64,000 nt of DNA from Salinispora arenicola. GTDB lineage: Bacteria > Actinomycetota > Actinomycetes > Mycobacteriales > Micromonosporaceae. A program made the position numbers and the translations under genes. Shown in pieces: positions 45,865 through 55,344 of the stretch. Every line of letters starts with the position of its first letter. Within the stretch, counting starts at the first letter, position 1. The stretch lies in NCBI RefSeq assembly GCF_006716065.1, contig NZ_VFOL01000001.1, positions 186,001-250,000 on the forward strand, given 5' to 3'. The notes beneath the pieces are model-generated. The model did not search any database and was not told the DNA's origin. It was given only the letters and a program-made list of their open reading frames with translations.

Positions 45865-47138
45865 CGACCCGTCACGAGGTCCCCGCCCCCGACGCCCGTG
45901 GCCCACATGGAGTTGCCACTGTGGACAGGTTCGCCATCTTCGACCCCGACATCCTTCACCTCCCCTTCTACGACGACGAACACCGCCGGTTCGCCCACCA
46001 GGTCGCCACCTGGTGTGAAGGCCAGGGCGACCGGTGGAAGACCGCCCGCGGCGGGCACCCGGACGACTCCGGGCGCAGGCTGGTCGAACTGCTCGGCGCG
46101 GACGGCTGGCTCGCCGGGCTCGACCCGGAGTCGGAAACCCACCAGTACCCCGCCGACCTGCGGACCGTGTGCCTGGCCCGGGAGGCGCTCGCCTACACCG
46201 AGGACCTGGCGGACTTCGCATACTCCATCCAGTCGTTGTCGGCGACACCCATCATCCGGTTCGGCGACGAGGAGCAGCGACGCCGCTACCTGCCGCCGAT
46301 GGCCAAGGGGCTGCTGGTCGGCGCGTTCGCCGTCTCCGAGAAGGAGGCGGGTTCAGAGGTCGCCGCGGTCGGGCTGAGTGCCCGCAGGAGCGGGGCCGAC
46401 TATGTGCTCGATGGAACCAAGGCGTGGATCGCGCACGCCACGATCGCCGACCTGTTCGTGGTCGTCGCGCGGACCGGCGAGGGGCCGGGTCCGCTCGGGC
46501 TGACGGCGTTCGTGGTGCCCGCCGACAGTCCCGGTGTACGGGTGGAGCCACTCGACGCGATCGCCCCACGCTCGTTCGGCCATCTCGTGTTGGAACACTG
46601 CCGGGTGCCTACCGAGGCCGTCCTCGGCCGGCCCGGCAAGGGCTTCATCATCGCCATGGACCTCCTCGAAAGGTTCCGGATGACAGTCGCCGCCGCCGCG
46701 ATCGGCTTCGCCCGCCGCGCCGCCGATGCCGCACTGGCCCACACCCGGAGTCGCCGGGCCTTCGGCAGCACCCTGTTCGACCTCCAGCTGGTGAAGGCAT
46801 CGCTGGCGGACATGGAGGTTCGACTCCACGCCGCGACGCTGCTGACGGCACGGGCCGCCTGGGAGTGCGACCGGGGTAGCCGACGCTTCGCCCGGTACTC
46901 CAACATCGCCAAGGTGTACGCCACGGAGGCGGCCCAGGAGACCGTCGACGCCGCCGTCCAGTTGTTCGGGGCGGCGGGAGTGATCCGGGACGGTGTTCCT
47001 GAGCGCCTCTACCGGCAGATCCGCTCCCTGCGCATCTACGAGGGCAGCACCGACGTGCTGCGACTCGCCATCGCCGACGCACTGGACGTCCGACGGGCCG
47101 GTCACACCATGGAAGCCACGGCGAAGGAGGAGCGCTGA
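45861..47138 (+). CDS. Acyl-CoA dehydrogenase-family flavoprotein
   Basis: A 425-residue acyl-CoA dehydrogenase. Typical segments: GAFAVSEKEAGSEVAA, DYVLDGTKAWIAHATIADL, TAFVVPADSPGV, SRRAFGSTLFDLQL and the C-terminal RIYEGSTDVLRLAIA. It is coupled to the CreE-like gene and the saccharopine dehydrogenase gene. In N-N pathways that use hydrazinoacetyl carriers, related dehydrogenases oxidise the C-N bond to a hydrazone, and in triacsin an enzyme of this family is, as I recall, present. Here it may oxidise the hydrazinoacetyl group or desaturate the chain. The family call is firm and the substrate inferred. Confidence 0.92.
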   Translation: MTTRHEVPAPDARGPHGVATVDRFAIFDPDILHLPFYDDEHRRFAHQVATWCEGQGDRWKTARGGHPDDSGRRLVELLGADGWLAGLDPESETHQYPADLRTVCLAREALAYTEDLADFAYSIQSLSATPIIRFGDEEQRRRYLPPMAKGLLVGAFAVSEKEAGSEVAAVGLSARRSGADYVLDGTKAWIAHATIADLFVVVARTGEGPGPLGLTAFVVPADSPGVRVEPLDAIAPRSFGHLVLEHCRVPTEAVLGRPGKGFIIAMDLLERFRMTVAAAAIGFARRAADAALAHTRSRRAFGSTLFDLQLVKASLADMEVRLHAATLLTARAAWECDRGSRRFARYSNIAKVYATEAAQETVDAAVQLFGAAGVIRDGVPERLYRQIRSLRIYEGSTDVLRLAIADALDVRRAGHTMEATAKEER

Positions 47139-48217
47139 TGCAGAGTCCACCCCACCTGTGGGTGCGGCACGAGACCCGCACCACCGAACGCCGGGCACCA
47201 CTGGTGCCCGAGGACGCCGCACGGCTCGTGCGCCAGGGTGTGTCGATCACCGTGGAGGAGTCCCCCCAGCGGGTCTTCCCGATCGACCAGTACCTCCGCG
47301 CGGGCTGCGCCTGGGCGCCGTCAGGCAGCTGGGTCGAGGCGCCCGAGAGCGCCTACGTCCTGGGGCTCAAGGAGCTACCGGCACAGCCGCGTACGCTTCG
47401 CCACCGGCATATCTTTTTCGGTCATGCCTACAAGGGCCAGACAGGCTCCGGCGACCTACTCGCCCGATTCACCGCCGGCGGCGGGGTGCTGCTGGACCTG
47501 GAGTACCTGACCGACGACAGCGGCCGGCGCCTGGCCGCGTTCGGCTACTGGGCGGGCTACCTGGGTGCGGTCCTCGCCGTGCTGCACCGGCGCGAAGCCC
47601 TGGACCTGCCGCTGCAGCCTCGGGGCCGGTCGCAGTGGGACGCGCGGCTGCGGGCGAGTGCACGCAGCACCACGGACAGGGCCGTGGTGATCGGGGCGCT
47701 CGGCCGCAGCGGACGCGGAGCGTGTGACGCCCTGGTGACCGCCGGGATCGACCCGGTCCGTTGGGACGTCGAGGAAACCCGCGTGCTGGACCGACCGGCC
47801 CTGCTGGGTTCCGACATCCTCGTCAACACCGTCCTCGTCACCCAGCCCATCCCGCCATTCCTGACCCCGGCGGACCTGGACGCGCCGGAGCGCCACCTGT
47901 CCGTGGTCGCGGACGTCACGTGCGATGTCGACTCGGCGTGCAACGTGCTGCCCGTCTACGACACCGTCACCGACTGGGACCAGCCGGTTCGACAGCTGAG
48001 AGCGGGCGACCGGGGGTTGGACATCATCGCCGTCGACAACCTCCCCTCCCTGCTGCCAGTCGAGGCCAGCGTGGCGTTCTCCGCCGAGTTGTGGCCGCAG
48101 TTGCTGCGGCTGGGCACCGGGGATGGTGCCTGGGTCCGCTGTCTGCGGGCCTTCGCCCGAGCGATCGGCACAAGCGCTGTGGCAGAGACTGCGAAGGAGA
48201 ACGCCCATGTTCGCTGA
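47138..48217 (+). CDS. Saccharopine dehydrogenase, lysine-forming (LYS1-type)
   Basis: A 359-residue protein of the alanine dehydrogenase/LYS1 fold. The N-terminus LWVRHETRTTERRAPLVPEDA and the motif FFGHAYKGQTG match the NAD-dependent, L-lysine-forming enzyme. LLDLEYLTDDSGRRLAAFGYWAG and the Rossmann region VVIGALGRSGRGACDAL follow. It would convert saccharopine to lysine plus 2-oxoglutarate. It overlaps the acyl-CoA dehydrogenase gene by one base and the partner gene by eleven. Presence beside lysine N6-hydroxylase suggests it restores lysine consumed by hydrazine formation. Confidence 0.87.
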   Translation: MQSPPHLWVRHETRTTERRAPLVPEDAARLVRQGVSITVEESPQRVFPIDQYLRAGCAWAPSGSWVEAPESAYVLGLKELPAQPRTLRHRHIFFGHAYKGQTGSGDLLARFTAGGGVLLDLEYLTDDSGRRLAAFGYWAGYLGAVLAVLHRREALDLPLQPRGRSQWDARLRASARSTTDRAVVIGALGRSGRGACDALVTAGIDPVRWDVEETRVLDRPALLGSDILVNTVLVTQPIPPFLTPADLDAPERHLSVVADVTCDVDSACNVLPVYDTVTDWDQPVRQLRAGDRGLDIIAVDNLPSLLPVEASVAFSAELWPQLLRLGTGDGAWVRCLRAFARAIGTSAVAETAKENAHVR

Positions 48218-49442
48218 ACCACTGACAGCGAGCGGTACCGTCCACTGGATCGGCACCGGCCGGTCCACCGGCCGCACCGGACTCGACCTGCTCTGCGACC
48301 ACGCCAAACGGGTCATCGTGTGGGATCGCACCCGCGAGCGTGCCCGAGGCCGGCTCAGCCCTCTCGGGCTGGCGGACCGGGCGGAGCAACGGTCGCTGAG
48401 CCGCGACTCCCTGCAAGCCGAGGTACGCCCCGGTGACGTGATCGTTTCCATGCTGCCCGCGGCCGAGCACCCAGCCCTGCTTCGGTTGGCGCTCTCCCAC
48501 CAGGCCCACTTCGCCTGTACCAGCTACACCTCGGCGGAGTTGGCGGCGGAAGCGAACGCGGCGAGCACCGCCGGGCTCGTCGTGCTCACCGAGGCCGGTC
48601 TCGATCCGGGCATCGACCATCTGATGGCCCAGCAGCTCATCGAGCGAGCCCGGCGCGATGTCGGCGACACGGCGGCGACCGTCGACTTCACCTCCTACTG
48701 CGGAGGTGTCCCCGCGCAGCCGAACGACTTCCGCTACCGCTTCAGCTGGTCACCCTACGGGGTGCTGACCGCCCTCGGTTCGTCCGCGCGCTATGTCGAG
48801 AACGGGGAACAGCGCACGGCGCAACGGCCCTGGGAGGCCACCCGCCCGCTGGTGCTCGGCAAAGAGGCGTTCGAGGTCTATCCCAACCGGGACAGCCTGC
48901 CGTTCGTGACACAGTACGGCGTTCCGTCCGGCTGGCGGCTGGCGACGTTCATCCGGGGGACGCTCCGCAACGAGGGCTGGTACACGGCCTGGACCGACGT
49001 CTTCGACACGGTACGGGCCGGTGACGAGGCCCGGATCCGGGCGCTGGCGGCGGAGTTGGCCAACCGGTACCCGACCACGGACGCCGACCGCGATCGCGTC
49101 GTGCTCACCGTCGAGCTGACCATCCGGAACTCCGATGGCGCCACCTGCTGGCGTGGCACCCAGCTGTTGGACGTCAGCGGCGACGCCGCCGAGAGCGCGA
49201 TGGCCCGCTGCGTCTCGCTGCCCCTCGCCGGCGGGGTGGTTCGCATTCTCGACGGCGCGCTGCCCGTGGGCGTCAACCGCGCGGCCCAGACCGCCGACGA
49301 AGCCGATCGGTGGATCGACTTCCTGAAAGAGCACGGCCTCCCCATCACCTCACACTGCCCGCCGGACCCACCGACTGGATCGGACGACCCGCTCAACGAG
49401 CGCGGCGAGCGGTCGAAAGGAGAAGCCCGTCATGGTGCCTGA
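48207..49442 (+). CDS. Saccharopine dehydrogenase, glutamate-forming (LYS9-type reductase)
   Basis: A 411-residue protein of the NADP-dependent saccharopine reductase type. The Rossmann part is modest (VHWIGTGRSTGRTGLDLL); LTEAGLDPGIDHLMAQQLI and FTSYCGGVPAQPNDFRYRFSWSP (given in part) are diagnostic of the LYS9 C-terminal domain. It would condense 2-aminoadipate 6-semialdehyde with glutamate to saccharopine. GAAGGAG precedes the ATG. It overlaps both neighbours, so the pair and the N-hydroxylase are translated together. The combined action of the two enzymes would turn the semialdehyde by-product of the hydrazine route back into lysine. Confidence 0.88.
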   Translation: MFAEPLTASGTVHWIGTGRSTGRTGLDLLCDHAKRVIVWDRTRERARGRLSPLGLADRAEQRSLSRDSLQAEVRPGDVIVSMLPAAEHPALLRLALSHQAHFACTSYTSAELAAEANAASTAGLVVLTEAGLDPGIDHLMAQQLIERARRDVGDTAATVDFTSYCGGVPAQPNDFRYRFSWSPYGVLTALGSSARYVENGEQRTAQRPWEATRPLVLGKEAFEVYPNRDSLPFVTQYGVPSGWRLATFIRGTLRNEGWYTAWTDVFDTVRAGDEARIRALAAELANRYPTTDADRDRVVLTVELTIRNSDGATCWRGTQLLDVSGDAAESAMARCVSLPLAGGVVRILDGALPVGVNRAAQTADEADRWIDFLKEHGLPITSHCPPDPPTGSDDPLNERGERSKGEARHGA

Positions 49443-50745
49443 GCCAACGCGCTCCGGCGCGGAGCACTACCGCTGCCTGGGAGTCGGCGTAGGGCCGGCC
49501 AATCTGAGCCTGGCGTCGCTGCTGTACAACCGGCCGGACGTGACCAGTATCTTCCTCGACCGAAAGGCATCCTTCAGCTGGCACGACGGCCAGCAACTGC
49601 CCGGGAACACCCTCCAGGTCTCGCTGTTCAAGGACCTGGTCACACTGGCCGACCCGAGTAACCCGTTCTCGTTCCTGGCGTACCTGCACGACGAGGGCAG
49701 GCTCTACCACTTCCTGAACGCCCAGTTCGACGCCGTGCCCCGAGTGGAGTTCCGTAACTATCTGGCGTGGGCAGCCCAGCGCAACGAGAACTGCGTCTTC
49801 GGCGAGACGGTGCGGGAGGTGTCCTTCCGCGACGTCTTCACGGTCCACACGGACCGGCGCACCCTGACCGCGGACAACGTGGTCGTCGGCGTCGGCAGCC
49901 GGCCCTGGGTGCCGTCGTACGTTCGCGACAGGTTGGGGCCGACGCAGTTCCACGTCAGCGACTACCGTGACACGGCCGCGGACCTTCGCCACAAACGGGT
50001 GGTGGTGATCGGCGGCGGGCAGTCCGGAGCCGAGGTCTTCCTCGAACTGATCTCGCAGCGGCCCGACAGGTTGCCGCGCCGCATATCGTGGCTGTCCCGG
50101 AGGGGAAACTACTTCCCGATCGACGACTCGCCGTTCACCAACGACTACTACATGCCGTCGTACGCGGACTACTTCTACACCCTCACCCGCGAGGCACGGC
50201 ACTCCTTCAACCGGCAGAACCTACTCACCAGCGACGGCATCTCGCAGACGACGCTGCAGGAAATCTACCAGCGAATCTATATACACAGATTTCTGGACCA
50301 CAACGTCGACCTGGTGGGCCTCTACCCCAACCGTGAGGTCACCGACGTCGGCAATGGGCTCTACGGAAGCTGGCAGGTGACCTCCCGGCACAACGACCAC
50401 CCCGAATCCACCGAGGTCTTCGAAGCCGACATCGTGATCTGGGCGACGGGCTTCCGGCCGACCCGCAAGGACTTCCTCGCCCCGATCGCCGACCGGCTGG
50501 AACGGGACGGCGACGAACTACGCATCGACGAGGACTACGCCGTGTACTGGGACGGACCAGAGGACCGACGGGTGTTCGTCCAGAACGCCGCCCGCGGCCA
50601 GCGTGGCCTGGCCGACCCGAACCTGAGCTTGAACGCCTGGCGCAGCCAACGCATCGCCGACCGGCTCGGCATGGTGTCGAGCAACGAACAGCTTCCCTCG
50701 TTCATCGAGTGGTCGAGCAAGCCACCCACCGGGAAGGCACCCTGA
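49432..50745 (+). CDS. L-lysine N6-monooxygenase
   Basis: A 437-residue flavin N-hydroxylase of the IucD/SidA family. Motifs: LGVGVGPANLSLASL (FAD), VVVIGGGQSGAEVFLEL (NADPH) and IWATGFRPT (substrate loop). SWHDGQQLPGNTLQVS and the long C-terminal part match lysine rather than ornithine enzymes as far as eye can judge. It overlaps the LYS9-type gene by eleven bases. It matches the first enzyme of hydrazine formation (Spb39/Tri26-type), giving N6-hydroxylysine for the cupin/MetRS enzyme encoded two genes on. No siderophore synthetase is present, which argues against a siderophore role. Confidence 0.92.
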   Translation: MVPEPTRSGAEHYRCLGVGVGPANLSLASLLYNRPDVTSIFLDRKASFSWHDGQQLPGNTLQVSLFKDLVTLADPSNPFSFLAYLHDEGRLYHFLNAQFDAVPRVEFRNYLAWAAQRNENCVFGETVREVSFRDVFTVHTDRRTLTADNVVVGVGSRPWVPSYVRDRLGPTQFHVSDYRDTAADLRHKRVVVIGGGQSGAEVFLELISQRPDRLPRRISWLSRRGNYFPIDDSPFTNDYYMPSYADYFYTLTREARHSFNRQNLLTSDGISQTTLQEIYQRIYIHRFLDHNVDLVGLYPNREVTDVGNGLYGSWQVTSRHNDHPESTEVFEADIVIWATGFRPTRKDFLAPIADRLERDGDELRIDEDYAVYWDGPEDRRVFVQNAARGQRGLADPNLSLNAWRSQRIADRLGMVSSNEQLPSFIEWSSKPPTGKAP

Positions 50746-51821
50746 TGGCCGGCCGTCCGGGCACCGTCGTGGTCGGTGCCGGCATTCTCGGCTGCCTTGT
50801 CGCGCGGGAGATCCTGGCCACCGACTCCCGGGCCTCGGTGACGGTCATCGACCGCGACCTGATCGGCAGCGGCGCGAGCCGTCGATCGGCGGGCCTGCAC
50901 TTCCCTCGCGGTGCGAACCCTGCGGTACGGGCCCTCACCACCGAGAGCCAGCGGTACTACGCCGACCTCGCCGAGCGTCGACCCGATCTGCCGATCCACC
51001 CGATCGGCATGACCGTCGTCGCGCGGGAGAGCACCGAGGCGAAGGTGCGCAGGACGTACCTGCCCGAGGCGAACCTGCGACGCGTCACCAGGGTCCCGGA
51101 CGGCGTCGCCCTGCCCAAGGGCACCGTCGCCTGGGCCGGGGACGGCTGCCAGTACGCCGACGTTCCCACTCTCACCCAGGCCCTCGCCGCCGAACTACGC
51201 CCTACAGTCGAGTTCCTGGAGGGCGTGACGGTGACCGGTGTGAGCTCGAGTGTGGATGGCGTCCGGCTGTCGCTGAGCACCGGGCCGCCGCTCATCGCCG
51301 AGCGGGTGGTGCTCGCGCCGGGCCCCTGGCTCGCCGCCAGGGCATGGCGAGACCTGGTGGCGCCCCTCGGGGCGCGCGTGAAGAAGATCGTGGCCCTGCA
51401 CATCGAGCAGGCGCCGACGGAGCAGGACGGCGCGATCGTCTTCCAGGAGGAGGACGCCTTTCTGCTGCCGTACCGACGTCGCGGTCACTGGCTCTTCAGC
51501 TACACCTGCAGCGAATGGGACGTGGATCCCGACACCGTCGAGCCGGGCGTGAACCCGGCGCACCTGGCGGAGGCCCGCGAACTGCTCCGCCGGTACGCGC
51601 CCCGGCTGGCCGACCGCTGCGTCTCGGGCCGGGTCTTCTGCGACGCGTACGCCCCGGACGCGGTCCCGCTGGTGCGTGCGCTCACCGACGATGGCCGGCT
51701 GGTCTTCGCGGGCGCCGCGAACGGCTCCGGGTACCGACTGGCTCCGGCCGTCGCCGCCGAGACCGTCCGCCTGTTGTCCACGCAGGCCCCGACTCCCACG
51801 AGCCGGAAGGACACGAAATGA
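50745..51821 (+). CDS. Glycine-oxidase-like FAD enzyme releasing hydrazinoacetate
   Basis: A 358-residue DAO-family flavoprotein. It begins TVVVGAGILGCLVAREIL, has IDRDLIGSGASRRSAGLHFPRG and ends RLVFAGAANGSGYRLAPAVA, the typical C-terminal FAD contact. GGAAGG precedes the ATG at 50745, which overlaps the NMO stop by one base. It matches the Spb38/Tri27 position in the hydrazine module. There the enzyme oxidises the lysine-glycine hydrazine adduct, releasing 2-hydrazinoacetic acid and 2-aminoadipate 6-semialdehyde. The assignment rests on family plus exact context. Confidence 0.88.
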   Translation: MAGRPGTVVVGAGILGCLVAREILATDSRASVTVIDRDLIGSGASRRSAGLHFPRGANPAVRALTTESQRYYADLAERRPDLPIHPIGMTVVARESTEAKVRRTYLPEANLRRVTRVPDGVALPKGTVAWAGDGCQYADVPTLTQALAAELRPTVEFLEGVTVTGVSSSVDGVRLSLSTGPPLIAERVVLAPGPWLAARAWRDLVAPLGARVKKIVALHIEQAPTEQDGAIVFQEEDAFLLPYRRRGHWLFSYTCSEWDVDPDTVEPGVNPAHLAEARELLRRYAPRLADRCVSGRVFCDAYAPDAVPLVRALTDDGRLVFAGAANGSGYRLAPAVAAETVRLLSTQAPTPTSRKDTK

Positions 51822-53833
51822 TCTTCAGCAAGTACGATCCGGATCTCCTGGAACCGGCCTTCGGCATCGGCATGAGCGACGTCGAGGGGCTCGGGACAGG
51901 TGCCGGCTGGGGGCGGGTCGCGCCGGGTGGGGCGTCCACCAGCCACCAGCACGACGAAACCGAGTTCTTCGTCGTCGTCGCCGGTGAGGGAGAGTTCGTC
52001 GTGGATGGTCGCCGCCATCCGGCCCGGCCCGGCACGCTGGCCCTCTTCGAACCGTTCGAGTCGCACGTGCTGGAAAACACCGGCGATGACGACCTGGTCT
52101 TCCTCACCCAGTACTGGCGCGACACTGGCCGTGCCCTGATCTCGGCCGGGAACAACGAGCGGCTCGCGTTCGGTGACCGCCCGGTGTTCGTCTTCTCCAC
52201 CCCGCCGACGCCCAACGGCGACCTCCACCTCGGGCACCTTTCCGGCCCGTACCTGGGCGCGGACGCGTTCGTCCGGTTCCAGCGGATGAACGGTACCGAG
52301 GCATGGCACCTGACGGGCAGCGACGACTACCAGAGCTACGTGGTGAACACCGCACGGCGTGAGGGCCGCGCGCCCGCGGAGACCGCCGCACGCTACAGCG
52401 CCGAGATCGCACAGACCCTGGCCATGATGGACATCAACCCTGACCAGTACACGGTCACTGACACCGAACCCGGCTACCGACAGGGCCTGCGGAACTTCTT
52501 CTCCCAGGTGATCGCCTCCGGGCGAGCCACGGTCACCGAGCGGGACGCCCTCTTCGATGGTGAGAGCGGTCGCTACCTGTACGAGGCGGATGTCCGGGGT
52601 GGCTGCCCCGGCTGCGGCGAGAGCACGAGCGGCAACATCTGCGAGGAGTGCGGCGAGCCCAACACCGTGGTGGACCTCAGACAGCCGAGGTCGAACGAGT
52701 CCGACGCCGAGCCGCGGCGGGCCCCGCTGGCCCGCTGGTCGCTGCCGCTGCACCAGTTCCGTGACGAAGTCTCCACCCACCACAGCCTCGGCCGCGTGCC
52801 TGCCCGGCTGCGGGAACTCGGAGACCGCCTCTTCGCCCGCCCCGTCCTGGACATCCCGCTGTCGCACCCCGCCGACTGGGGCGTCCCCCCGGCGGAGAAG
52901 GACGTCGACGACCAGGTCATCTGGGTCTGGCCCGAGATGTCGTACGGATTCCTGCACGGCATCGAGGCGCTGGGCGCCCGACTGGGCCGTGGTTGGCAGG
53001 CCGCCGTACCCGAACAGGACTGGAAGATCGTCCACTTCTTCGGCTACGACAACAGCTTCTACCACGCGGTGCTCTACCCGGTGCTGTACCGGCTGGCCCA
53101 TCCCGGATGGCAGCCGGACATCGACTACCACGTCAACGAGTTCTATCTACTGGAGGGCGAAAAATTTTCGACCAGCCGGCGGCATGCCATCTGGGGCAAG
53201 GAGATCCTCGACGAGGACACCGTCGACGCGGTCCGCTACTTCCTCAGTCGCACCCGGCCCGAGGCCGAACGCACCAACTTCCGGCGCGCCGACTTCCGGT
53301 CGGTGCTGCACGACACGCTGATCGGCACCTGGCAGCGCTGGCTGAACGACCTCGGCGCCCGGATCGCCAGGCACTACGACGGCAAGGCTCCCGACGCGGG
53401 CATCTGGACGCCGGAGCACTCGGCGTTCCTGGCCCGGCTCGGCGGCCGGCTCGACGCGGTCACCGGCTGCCTCCGCGCCGACGGCTTCAGCCTCAACCAG
53501 GCCGCCGCGGAACTCGACGCGTTGGTCGCGGAGACCCTACGCTTCGTCGGCCGGGAGGCCCGTACCGCGCGGAGCGCCGGGTGGCAGGACGAAGCCCGTA
53601 CCGCGGTCGCCCTGGAACTGGCCGCGGCCCGCCTCCTCGCCTCGGTCGCAACGCCGCTGATGCCACGCTTCGCGGGTCACCTGGCCACCGCTCTCGGCCT
53701 ACCGAAGCCCACCGAATGGCCACAAGCGGTGGAACTCGTTCCACCGGGGAGCGCCGTCTGCCTCGCCACCACCGTGTTCTTCAGGCCCACCACCGAGCAG
53801 GCCGGGAACGAGGACCGGGGGTCGGACCGATGA
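51818..53833 (+). CDS. Cupin/methionyl-tRNA-synthetase fusion hydrazine synthetase
   Basis: A 671-residue fusion and the most diagnostic gene of the cluster. Residues 1-110 are a cupin with metal ligands H43, H45, E49 and H83 (SHQHDETEFF, FESHVLEN). From about 120 comes a class I synthetase core: the HIGH-type motif HLGH at 137-140 (PTPNGDLHLGHLSG), a zinc knuckle CPGCGE...CEECGE, and KFSTS as the KMSKS counterpart. This architecture is known from Spb40 and Tri28. The synthetase part joins N6-hydroxylysine to glycine with ATP, and the cupin rearranges the ester into an N-N bond. It overlaps both neighbours by four bases. It is not a tRNA synthetase: the fusion and partial zinc region differ from MetG. 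Confidence 0.94.
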   Translation: MIFSKYDPDLLEPAFGIGMSDVEGLGTGAGWGRVAPGGASTSHQHDETEFFVVVAGEGEFVVDGRRHPARPGTLALFEPFESHVLENTGDDDLVFLTQYWRDTGRALISAGNNERLAFGDRPVFVFSTPPTPNGDLHLGHLSGPYLGADAFVRFQRMNGTEAWHLTGSDDYQSYVVNTARREGRAPAETAARYSAEIAQTLAMMDINPDQYTVTDTEPGYRQGLRNFFSQVIASGRATVTERDALFDGESGRYLYEADVRGGCPGCGESTSGNICEECGEPNTVVDLRQPRSNESDAEPRRAPLARWSLPLHQFRDEVSTHHSLGRVPARLRELGDRLFARPVLDIPLSHPADWGVPPAEKDVDDQVIWVWPEMSYGFLHGIEALGARLGRGWQAAVPEQDWKIVHFFGYDNSFYHAVLYPVLYRLAHPGWQPDIDYHVNEFYLLEGEKFSTSRRHAIWGKEILDEDTVDAVRYFLSRTRPEAERTNFRRADFRSVLHDTLIGTWQRWLNDLGARIARHYDGKAPDAGIWTPEHSAFLARLGGRLDAVTGCLRADGFSLNQAAAELDALVAETLRFVGREARTARSAGWQDEARTAVALELAAARLLASVATPLMPRFAGHLATALGLPKPTEWPQAVELVPPGSAVCLATTVFFRPTTEQAGNEDRGSDR

Positions 53834-55344
53834 CGCGGGAAACCTTCGGTCGGCTGGTCAGCACCGAGCCGGCCACCGGGCGCATCACCTTCGCCGAGTT
53901 GTGGGGCGCCCGTACGCTCGACCTCGCCGACCTGTACCGGCGTTCCGCCCGAGTGGCTCGCTGGCTGCTCGGGCGCGGGGTCCGGCCCGGCGACCGCATC
54001 GGCATCCACGCGGCGAACGGGCTGGAATGGGTGCTGCTCGACCTGGCGGCACTGCGGCTCAAGGTGGAGACGGCCGGGCTCGAGCCGGGCAAGTTCACAC
54101 CCGACAGCGACCTGCTGGCCCGCTACGACCTGACGCTCCTGTGCACCGATCGGCACGCTGAAGGGCCCGGCATCGTACCCGTCGGTGAGGTGGCGGAGGC
54201 CGCCGGACGTCGCGACCTGGACGAACCCGCGCTGCCGCCGGTGACGTGGCAACCCGAGGACGTCACCACGATCAAATTCACCTCGGGCAGTACCGGCGAG
54301 CCCAAGGGCCTGGGCGCCACCGCGGGCAGCATCGACAGCTCGCTGCGGGCCGTCCAGGAGATCTTCGAACACGGGCCGGGTGACGACCTGTTCGTCTTCC
54401 TGCCGCTCTCCCTGCTCCAGCAGCGCTACTGGATCTACTCGGCATTGCTGCACGGCCACGACGTCACGGTCAGCACCTACGAGGCGGCCTTCGCGGCGCT
54501 GCGCCAGGTCCGACCCACCGTGGTGATGGGGGTGCCCGCCTTCTACGAGACCGCCAAACGCCAGATCGAGGCCAGGCAGCGTCGCGGTTCGTCGGTGACG
54601 GAGGCCGCACAGGCAGTGTTCGGCGACCGCATCCGATATCTGTGGACCGGTTCCGCGCCCGCGGCCCCGAGCACCCTGCGCTTCTTCGTCGACGCCGGTC
54701 TTCCCATCTACGAGGGGTACGGGCTCAACGAAACCTGCATCGTCACCAAGAACCACCCGAAGGCCCATCGCGAGGGCAGTGTGGGCCAGGTGCTGCGGGG
54801 CAAGGAGGTCCTGGTCGACGCGGACGGTGTCGTCCACGTCCGCAGTGACCACCCCGTCAACACCCGCTACACCTATGCCGAACCCGGCAGCTCGGAGCAA
54901 ATCTTCGCACCCGACGGCACAGTGCGCACCGGTGACCTCGGGCACCTTGACGAGGACGGTTTCCTCTTCATCCGGGGGCGGGCCGACGACGTGATCGTCC
55001 TGGACAACGGGAGGAAGGTCATTGTCCGGCCGATCGAGGAACAGTTGAGGTCAGACCCGGCGATCGCCGAGTGCGTCTTGTTCTGTCCTGGTCAGACCGA
55101 GTTGGTCGCCGTGGTCTCGCCGGCCCACGTACCCGCCGACCGGGCGGCGATCGCCGCCCGTCTCGCTTCGACCAACGCCGCGCTCACCAGTGACGAGCGG
55201 ATCAGCCGGATGATCCTCGCCGACGAGCCGTTCAGCATCGACAACGGCCTGCTCACCTCGCAGTACAAGCCCAGGAGGCGGCAGATCCTCGCTGCCCACC
55301 ACGCCGCAGTGCACGACCCCAAGGAGGGAATCCATGCTCCCTGA
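53830..55344 (+). CDS. ANL ligase loading hydrazinoacetate onto ACP
   Basis: A 504-residue adenylating enzyme. P-loop KFTSGSTGEPKGL, then VWTGSAPAAPSTLRF-type region, GYGLNETCIVTK, and VRTGDLGHLDEDGFLFIRGR. The final part TSQYKPRRRQIL carries the catalytic Lys. It is coupled to the hydrazine synthetase gene and overlaps the ACP gene by eleven bases, so it most likely activates hydrazinoacetate and loads it on that ACP, as I recall for Tri31 and Tri30. The segment LDLADLYRRSARVARWLLGRGVR shows a normal N-terminal fold, so it is full length. Confidence 0.88.
   Translation: MTRETFGRLVSTEPATGRITFAELWGARTLDLADLYRRSARVARWLLGRGVRPGDRIGIHAANGLEWVLLDLAALRLKVETAGLEPGKFTPDSDLLARYDLTLLCTDRHAEGPGIVPVGEVAEAAGRRDLDEPALPPVTWQPEDVTTIKFTSGSTGEPKGLGATAGSIDSSLRAVQEIFEHGPGDDLFVFLPLSLLQQRYWIYSALLHGHDVTVSTYEAAFAALRQVRPTVVMGVPAFYETAKRQIEARQRRGSSVTEAAQAVFGDRIRYLWTGSAPAAPSTLRFFVDAGLPIYEGYGLNETCIVTKNHPKAHREGSVGQVLRGKEVLVDADGVVHVRSDHPVNTRYTYAEPGSSEQIFAPDGTVRTGDLGHLDEDGFLFIRGRADDVIVLDNGRKVIVRPIEEQLRSDPAIAECVLFCPGQTELVAVVSPAHVPADRAAIAARLASTNAALTSDERISRMILADEPFSIDNGLLTSQYKPRRRQILAAHHAAVHDPKEGIHAP

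Noticed and set aside
49432..50745. Siderophore cluster based on the lysine N-hydroxylase
   Set aside because: No IucA/IucC-type or NRPS synthetase and no siderophore transporter in the region.
51818..53833. Housekeeping methionyl-tRNA synthetase
   Set aside because: N-terminal cupin fusion and operon with the NMO and oxidase match known hydrazine synthetases.
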